From assembly GCF_026183735.1 (NCBI RefSeq), contig NZ_JAPFRE010000016.1, positions 1 through 64,000 on the forward strand: 64,000 bases of DNA, written 5' to 3'. This document shows, piece after piece, positions 58,850-64,000 of the stretch (position 1 is the first letter of the stretch; each line of letters starts with the position of its first letter). Below the pieces are notes generated by a model. The model was not told the DNA's origin, ran no database searches, and was given only the letters and a program-made list of their open reading frames with translations. Origin of the DNA: Alteromonas sp. ASW11-130. GTDB lineage: Bacteria > Pseudomonadota > Gammaproteobacteria > Enterobacterales > Alteromonadaceae. A program made the translations under genes and the position numbers.

Positions 58850-59341
58850 ATGTTGAGCGATTCTGAATTAAATAAGGAAGTTGAGCGACTGAAGGCCTTG
58901 TATGAGTTAAGTATTCTTGATACTCCTCCAGAAGAGCGGTATGACAAGATTACGCGTTTTGTGCAGGAATATTTTCGTTGCAAAATCTGCCTCATCAGTT
59001 TAGTTGCTGAAGATCGGCAGTGGTTTAAATCTAGACAAGGCCTTGATGTTTGCGAAACTCCCCGCGATATCTCATTTTGTACGTATGCCATTGCGGAAGA
59101 AGAATACCTGGTTATTCCTGACTCGCATCAAGATGATCGATTTGCAAATAATCCTTTGGTTACAGGAGCCCCCTTCATTCGGGCTTACGCCGGCGTAATC
59201 GTTCGCTCACCCGATGACTATGAACTTGGCACACTGTGCGCTATTGACGATGTGCCTCGGGAATTTTCTGAGCAAGATATAGCAATGCTGAAAGAATTCG
59301 GCAGCATGGTAGAGCAGGAAATCAAAAAGGGTTGTCAGTAG
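58850..59341 (+). CDS. Stand-alone GAF-domain sensor protein
   Basis: The 163-residue protein is a single GAF domain beginning ERLKALYELSILDTPPEERYDKI, the type usually placed before GGDEF or kinase modules (WFKSRQGLDVCETPRDISFC, DDRFANNPLVTG, LGTLCAIDD). There is no output domain after it. A ribosome site (GGAG) precedes ATG 58850. It may bind a small ligand and act through a partner protein. Confidence 0.88.
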   Translation: MLSDSELNKEVERLKALYELSILDTPPEERYDKITRFVQEYFRCKICLISLVAEDRQWFKSRQGLDVCETPRDISFCTYAIAEEEYLVIPDSHQDDRFANNPLVTGAPFIRAYAGVIVRSPDDYELGTLCAIDDVPREFSEQDIAMLKEFGSMVEQEIKKGCQ

Positions 59342-60220
59342 TTTCAAAACAATTAAATGAAGGTTGACAGGCACTTATACACATCATTTAGCGTGAAAAT
59401 ACTGCGCCACAATGATTCACAAGCCTTCGCTATTGGGTGAAGCCAAACCGCAGATGAAGTATCTTGAAATCGAGGTTCATCAATTATCATCACAAAAATT
59501 TCTTAATTCAGCGAGGATTGATTTAACACGTGATACACAAGAGAGTTAAATTGCGTTGAAAAACAGAGCACATTAAACCATTTCCGGGGTACTACCCCAC
59601 CGTTACAACTTTGGACCGCACTAACCTTTAATGAGTCAACGTTTCATAGCAATACACATAAATTTTATTCAGGTTATTCCGCTAGGCGCGTTTAAGCAGC
59701 TGGAATCAAAAGCAATATCAGCAGGGGTATCGCAACGACCGAAGATATATTGCAGGCCAGAAAGACGATGGCCTTGTCGAACCTTCGCTAAATCAGCGTA
59801 TTAAAAGCGAAAAAAGTTTATCCGTTAACTGAAATTACTTCTTAGCGGTTGGCAGAAAGGGTCTTAACTACCGTAAAAACGATAAAAGCGAACCAGTGAA
59901 GTTCGCTTTTATCGTAGTGAATAGCCACATTTAAGGCCGGAGGTTAGGATGTACCAAACATATTCTGCTACATCTAATTATGTCCATTTAATTGTAAGCA
60001 TTTAGTGTGCCATTTCGTAAGTTGTTGATGGGTATGGTCCTGCTTAAGCTGCTTGGGTAAAAGTGTAAAAAGATCAGACAGTCAAAATCATCATAGTGCA
60101 GTCAATATCCTGTTTAATAATACAGACATTCCATGATTCAGCTGAACTAAATAAAATCACTGCACGTAAATTAGGTGTCAATAATGTAATCTGAGCGAGG
60201 AAGGTTGAAGGAATGCGTGT
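59342..60220. other. Long intergenic region with a strong hairpin
   Basis: No gene of convincing length was found. Protein-like scraps near 59690-59870 suggest an old relic. The hairpin at 59879-59915 would end a transcript from that area. Confidence 0.4.
59879..59915. terminator. Terminator-like perfect inverted repeat
   Basis: ACGATAAAAGCGAAC (59879-59893) is the exact complement of 59901-59915, with a 7-nt loop. The core GCGAAC/GTTCGC flanked by AAAA and TTTT has the form of a bidirectional intrinsic terminator. Confidence 0.7.
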
Positions 60221-60979
60221 GTGAGGGACTTGAGCATTATCGAAAACTCAAAAACCGAGTCGCTATTACTCGCTGACTATGTGCGTACTCACTTCTCCCA
60301 ATGCGATTGCATCTCCATTCTTGAAGCTGGATGCGGGCAAAGCTGGGCTTTAGATCTGAACGGAATTGAATACTCCCTTACTGGAATAGACATTGACGAG
60401 GACGCGTTAGCGCTGAGAAAAGAAAATTTCGATGACCTCGATAACACTATTATTGGCGACTTAAGAACGCTTGACCTGCCAGATAAGCAGTACGATTTAA
60501 TTTATAATGCATTTGTTCTCGAGCATATAGAGGACGCAGAGAAAGTACTAAATAATTTTTATCGCTGGCTCAAACCAAACGGGTTACTGATATTAAAAAT
60601 CCCAGACCGGGATTCTGTGTATGGTTTCCTGGCTCGGAATACTCCACATTGGTCGCACATTCTTTTCTATCGACATATTAAAAATTGTTTACATGCCGGC
60701 CAACCAGGGTACGCCCCTTATCCTGTTATCTATGATGACAGTATATCCCGTTCAGGCATTCGAAATTTTTGTAAAAAGTATGATTTGGAGTTAATCAAAG
60801 AACTGGGTAAAAATAATTACATCAAGGAAAAGCAGGTGACGGGGTGGCTAGTAAAATATAGCGCCATGTTAATGAGTATATGCTCGCTTGGGTATCTATC
60901 ATGGCGGCATAACGATTTGGTTTTTATTATTCGAAAAAAGGCGACAGGTCCTAATTTATCTACTACTCCAACGATCTAA
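60221..60979 (+). CDS. Class I SAM-dependent methyltransferase
   Basis: The 252-residue protein, from GTG 60221 with AAGGAA 8 nt upstream, carries motif I ILEAGCGQSWAL, GIDIDEDAL, YNAFVLEHIEDAEKV and WLKPNGLLILKIPDRD, the Methyltransf_11 pattern. The C-terminal third includes a hydrophobic stretch (SAMLMSICSLGYLSW) that may contact a membrane. Acceptor unknown. It ends 54 bp before upp but shows no functional link to it. Confidence 0.85.
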   Translation: MRDLSIIENSKTESLLLADYVRTHFSQCDCISILEAGCGQSWALDLNGIEYSLTGIDIDEDALALRKENFDDLDNTIIGDLRTLDLPDKQYDLIYNAFVLEHIEDAEKVLNNFYRWLKPNGLLILKIPDRDSVYGFLARNTPHWSHILFYRHIKNCLHAGQPGYAPYPVIYDDSISRSGIRNFCKKYDLELIKELGKNNYIKEKQVTGWLVKYSAMLMSICSLGYLSWRHNDLVFIIRKKATGPNLSTTPTI

Positions 60980-61033
60980 ATCTTTCGTTTCCTGTTTAAA
61001 TAAATACAATCTATATCAAATTAGGATAACGTC

Positions 61034-61663
61034 ATGCCAGTGCATCAAATTAAACATCCCTTGGTGCAACATAAGTTGGGACTGTTGCGCGAAGCTAGTG
61101 TTAATACAAAGGACTTCAGAGAGTTAACGAGTGAAATTGGTAATTTGTTAACATATGAAGCGACGCGCGAGTTGCCCACAGAGACCGTCACGATTAATGG
61201 TTGGACGGGAGAAGAGTTTGAAGTTCAGCGTATCAAAGGCAAAAAAATAACCATAGTTCCCATATTAAGAGCCGGATTAGGGATGCTGGAGGGGGTCGTA
61301 GAGCTTATTCCTAATGCAAAGATAAGCGTCGTAGGACTTTACCGAAACGAGGAAACGCTGCAACCGGTACCTTATTTTGACAAAGTGGCCGCGCAGATAG
61401 AGGAACGTATGGCACTCATTGTCGACCCTATGTTGGCGACGGGGGGAACGTTTAACGCTACGGTAGATCTTTTGAAATCCAAAGGGTGTAAACGCATTAT
61501 GGGACTTTTCCTGGTAGCCGCCCCCGAAGGCATTGAAGCGGTAACGTCAAAGCATCCTGATGTGGATATCTTTACCGCATCCATAGATGATTGCCTTAAC
61601 GAAAAAGGCTACATTTTGCCTGGGCTAGGGGATGCTGGAGATAAACTTTTCGGCACTCGATAA
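61034..61663 (+). CDS. upp: Uracil phosphoribosyltransferase
   Basis: The 209-residue protein has the standard family length and motifs: [14 protein letters not shown] at the N-terminus, [11 protein letters not shown], the PRPP-binding loop [10 protein letters not shown] (130-139), and the uracil-binding C-terminal segment ([11 protein letters not shown]). It forms UMP from uracil and PRPP in the cytoplasm (pyrimidine salvage). AGGA precedes the ATG. Confidence 0.97.
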   Translation: MPVHQIKHPLVQHKLGLLREASVNTKDFRELTSEIGNLLTYEATRELPTETVTINGWTGEEFEVQRIKGKKITIVPILRAGLGMLEGVVELIPNAKISVVGLYRNEETLQPVPYFDKVAAQIEERMALIVDPMLATGGTFNATVDLLKSKGCKRIMGLFLVAAPEGIEAVTSKHPDVDIFTASIDDCLNEKGYILPGLGDAGDKLFGTR

Positions 61664-61674
61664 AAATAAAGCCG

Positions 61675-62166
61675 CTAGTAGAACATTGACGTTATACTAG
61701 CGATACGCTTAAGCATGAATACATCACGTTCACTCCAGGCTTCAGGCTCTCCTGTGGCCTCACAACATATAATTCCAATAGGTTTAAAATCGTGATGAAA
61801 AACATAGTCTAATAATGAGTAGATATTATTAGGTTTAAAATAGGCTTCGGTGAAGCAGCTGGTATACGGGTGCTCCCGGGCTATAGGCGCAATAACCACC
61901 TCTTTTTGCAAGATTGCTTCAAAATATTCTTCACATTCGCTTTGCGGTAGAACCGTCCCAAAATCGGCAAGAAAACTATCTTCTTCCATCAAACATAAAC
62001 AGCTTATTTCGCTTCTGCTCTCATTAAAGCGCCAAAGACTGACCCTGTTTGCATGGTGAATCGCGCGCCGCACGGTACGACAAATTTCGCGATATTTTTT
62101 CTCGGGGCTAATTGATTCTCGACTAAGCTTTATTGTTAAGTCGGTCAGCGGGTCAATATCTACCAT
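61675..62166 (-). CDS. Stand-alone GAF-domain protein, second type
   Basis: The 163-residue protein is a single GAF-like domain with a short helical lead (LTDLTIKLSRES). Conserved-looking parts are ANRVSLWRFNESRSEISC, VIAPIAREHPYTSCF and IGIICCEATGEPEAWSERD. No catalytic or output module is fused. It converges closely with upp (11 bp). It is different in sequence from the GAF protein at 58850. Confidence 0.82.
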   Translation of the reverse strand: MVDIDPLTDLTIKLSRESISPEKKYREICRTVRRAIHHANRVSLWRFNESRSEISCLCLMEEDSFLADFGTVLPQSECEEYFEAILQKEVVIAPIAREHPYTSCFTEAYFKPNNIYSLLDYVFHHDFKPIGIICCEATGEPEAWSERDVFMLKRIASITSMFY

Positions 62167-62395
62167 GTACGTTCAACTTCTGAAATCAATGTATAAAAGT
62201 AAGTGGGTATAATGGGTTTCGCAAGTATTTGACGTTAAGTAGGGCAATGCGGAACGCGCAATAATTGAACAGCGCGTTAATCCGGTTGAGTATGGTCTTC
62301 GTAAGAGGTCCAGTAGTAATGAGAAAGAATGAGGATATTAAGTCTTCCGTCAAAGGTTATCTTTACCTAGTTTGGACTAAAAAAAGGGGAGTAAA

Positions 62396-63319
62396 ATGAA
62401 GCTGTTCTATGGCATAGTCGTTTTCGCCCTGGTTAATGCAATTTCGGTGAACGCCCGCGCCGCCGTAGCCGATGGGAAGGAATTCGACATTCTGCTGCTG
62501 ATTGATGCTCGAAATGCGGTGGATGAGCTTATCGATGACAAGCCCCATTCCAAAATTGGTGCCACTACCACATTGTTATTTCAACAGTTAAATCTTGAAC
62601 CAACCTATACCTATGTGACCGCAGAAAGTATTCCGCGCTTAATGGCGACAGAGGGAAATGTCTGTGTGTTAAATCGAGTCAAAAACAATTCTCGCCAAAG
62701 CCGCTACCTGTTTAGCTTACCGGTGAACTTTTTCGCGTTTTACCACCTGTTTAAGTCAGCCGAACAAGATGACATTCCCGCTAACTTATTAACTCCCGAA
62801 AAGAAGGTGAACAAAATTAACGAGGTGCTCGAGCAGCGCCCGAATACAAAAATTGTGGTAAGTGAGGAGCGTTCTTATGGGGACAAAATCGATAAGCAGA
62901 TGGAGAAAATAGAGGCTAAACAGAAAATTGAATTAGATAGCAGAACACCTGTCCGACGGTCAATATCATTACTGTTGAAGAATGAAGCTGACTGGTTGAT
63001 AGTTTCACCCGATGCGCTGTTTTCTCAATTGGGGGATATGAAGCCAGAGGAATTAAAAGGGTATCCCTTAGCAGGTTTGCCAGATTATTTTACGGGTCAT
63101 ATTATGTGTAATCGCTCACCAAATACTAAAGCATTCTTGGCGAAGGTAGATGATGCGCTATTATCACTGTACGAGAATGATGAATTCGTGCAAGCACATA
63201 CCCTTTACTCACACCCCAACAATCGCGCGAACCTTAGCCGAATCATATCCAGTTTCGCACAGGAAGCAAAAAATGAATACTATGCATCAAATGAAGAGCC
63301 GGCCAATGCTACTCACTAA
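62396..63319 (+). CDS. Orphan periplasmic binding-like protein
   Basis: The 307-residue protein has a signal peptide (1-23, NARA-A). The mature part has weak similarity to bacterial solute-binding family 3 proteins: FDILLLIDARNAVDEL, then IPRLMATEGNVCVLNRVKNN, a Lys/Glu-rich coiled segment (about 165-185) and WLIVSPDALFSQLGD. It lacks neighbouring transporter genes. It converges on tdk (8 bp). Function unknown. Confidence 0.75.
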   Translation: MKLFYGIVVFALVNAISVNARAAVADGKEFDILLLIDARNAVDELIDDKPHSKIGATTTLLFQQLNLEPTYTYVTAESIPRLMATEGNVCVLNRVKNNSRQSRYLFSLPVNFFAFYHLFKSAEQDDIPANLLTPEKKVNKINEVLEQRPNTKIVVSEERSYGDKIDKQMEKIEAKQKIELDSRTPVRRSISLLLKNEADWLIVSPDALFSQLGDMKPEELKGYPLAGLPDYFTGHIMCNRSPNTKAFLAKVDDALLSLYENDEFVQAHTLYSHPNNRANLSRIISSFAQEAKNEYYASNEEPANATH

Positions 63320-63327
63320 CGGCGATC

Positions 63328-63918
63328 TTATTGACTTAAGTCGCCCCAAACAAGCTCTTTGAAATGCTTTCGACACATAGAATCGTAGCGATCGTTACCG
63401 CCAATAACAACCTGGTCTCCCGTGGTAACGGCGTTGCCTTTTTCATCTAAACGTACGACAAAGTTGGCTTTTCTGCCACAATGGCACACGGTTTTGAGTT
63501 CAAATAACTTATCTGCCCAGGCTAATAAATAATGACTACCAACGAAAGTTTCGCCTAAAAAGTCGGTGCGCAAGCCATAAGCCAAAACTGGAATGTCCAG
63601 CTCATCGACTACTTCAACCAACTGCATAACCTGTCGTTTAGTTAAAAACTGGGCCTCATCGATAAAAATACAGTCTAGTGGTCTTTGTGCCTGTAGTGCT
63701 ACCACCCGTTGATGGATATTATCTGTTTCCTGATAAAGTTGCGCTTCGGCTTGTAAACCAATTCTTGAGGTCACTTTGCCGACTTCATAGCGATTATCTA
63801 TCGCTGCCGTAAAAATGACAGCATGCATACCCCGCTCACGGTAATTGTATGCCGATTGAAGTAATGAAGTGGATTTCCCTGCATTCATTGCAGAGTAATA
63901 AAAATATAATTGTGCCAT
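63328..63918 (-). CDS. tdk: Thymidine kinase
   Basis: The 196-residue protein is a type II thymidine kinase: phosphate loop SAMNAGKST (9-17), the acid DEAQFLT near 89, the lasso-like LAYGLRTDF, and four zinc-binding cysteines with Cys-His-Cys (CHCGRKA) and Cys-Arg-Lys-His (CRKHF). It phosphorylates thymidine to dTMP (pyrimidine salvage). It sits 1.7 kb from upp. Confidence 0.97.
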   Translation of the reverse strand: MAQLYFYYSAMNAGKSTSLLQSAYNYRERGMHAVIFTAAIDNRYEVGKVTSRIGLQAEAQLYQETDNIHQRVVALQAQRPLDCIFIDEAQFLTKRQVMQLVEVVDELDIPVLAYGLRTDFLGETFVGSHYLLAWADKLFELKTVCHCGRKANFVVRLDEKGNAVTTGDQVVIGGNDRYDSMCRKHFKELVWGDLSQ

Positions 63919-63925
63919 AACGTTT

Positions 63926-64000
63926 TTATTGTTGGTGTTGTTCGAACCACTTGGCTAGATCTCTTATAGGTAGAGGTCTGGCGTAATAATAGCCTTGCAG
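63926..64000 (-). CDS. C-terminal end of an EAL-domain protein (partial)
   Basis: The last 24 codons before a TAA at 63928-63926 read [20 protein letters not shown], the typical closing segment of EAL phosphodiesterases (QGYYFARPMP). The rest lies beyond the window. EAL domains degrade c-di-GMP or bind it. The gene reads towards tdk in the same orientation. Confidence 0.85.
   Translation of the reverse strand: MQGYYYARPLPIRDLAKWFEQHQQ

Overview
The window is a chromosomal segment of a marine gammaproteobacterium, most likely an Alteromonadaceae member (Alteromonas/Glaciecola-like). This is inferred from protein composition: a TonB-dependent receptor, secreted S8, S41 and M1 peptidases, a SusB-type GH97 glycosidase, diguanylate cyclases, a PEP-CTERM-like protein and YbiT, FadH, Upp and Tdk of gammaproteobacterial type. 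Base composition is moderate to slightly AT-rich. No rRNA, tRNA or CRISPR array was seen, and no conserved marker here fixes the genus.

Layout. 1-972: the end of an IS10-like insertion sequence whose transposase runs off the left edge. 1-5.9 kb: a large secreted subtilisin-like protease and an exported two-repeat protein of unknown function. 6-11.3 kb: a membrane diguanylate cyclase gene broken by an in-frame stop, a CHRD/PEP-CTERM protein, a haloacid dehalogenase and an intact TPR-GGDEF cyclase. 11.8-13.9 kb: a two-gene kynurenine unit (formamidase-like lipoprotein plus kynureninase). 14.3-18.3 kb: an S41 lipoprotein peptidase and a GH97 alpha-glucosidase. 18.8-20.4 kb: a large protein that looks like an HD-GYP protein whose His-Asp pair has become Gln-Ser. 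20.8-29.7 kb: a metal-uptake region with an FtsX-type ABC pair, a ferric-iron FbpABC transporter with a Fur box, and a ZnuD-like zinc receptor with histidine-rich loops and two Zur-like boxes.

30-41 kb is patchy accessory DNA: orphan methyltransferases, a hexanucleotide tract, a small PspB-like gene split by TGA, a DUF2254 gene followed by a badly decayed endonuclease/phosphatase-family gene, a class C beta-lactamase-like hydrolase and an IS110 relic. 41-45 kb: fadH with a FadR-like operator, and the ABC-F ATPase ybiT. 45.2-48.7 kb: a histidine-decarboxylase-like enzyme facing a compact SDR, class II aldolase and amidohydrolase operon. 48.9-57.2 kb: phospholipase A, a PepSY membrane protein, two orphan solute-binding-like proteins, a zinc alcohol dehydrogenase and an M1 aminopeptidase. 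57.2-64 kb: a Tat-type amidohydrolase, two stand-alone GAF proteins, a methyltransferase, upp, another orphan periplasmic binding-like protein, tdk and the C-terminus of an EAL protein.

Three genes carry disabling lesions in otherwise readable frames (6039-7142, 31064-31327, 36130-37223). The strongest functional themes are metal homeostasis under separate Fur- and Zur-like control, tryptophan/kynurenine breakdown, c-di-GMP signalling (one intact and one broken cyclase, a degenerate HD-GYP candidate, an EAL end) and export of hydrolases. The best candidates for something undescribed are the degenerate HD-GYP protein, the cluster at 45-49 kb, and the Zur-linked ABC/receptor region.
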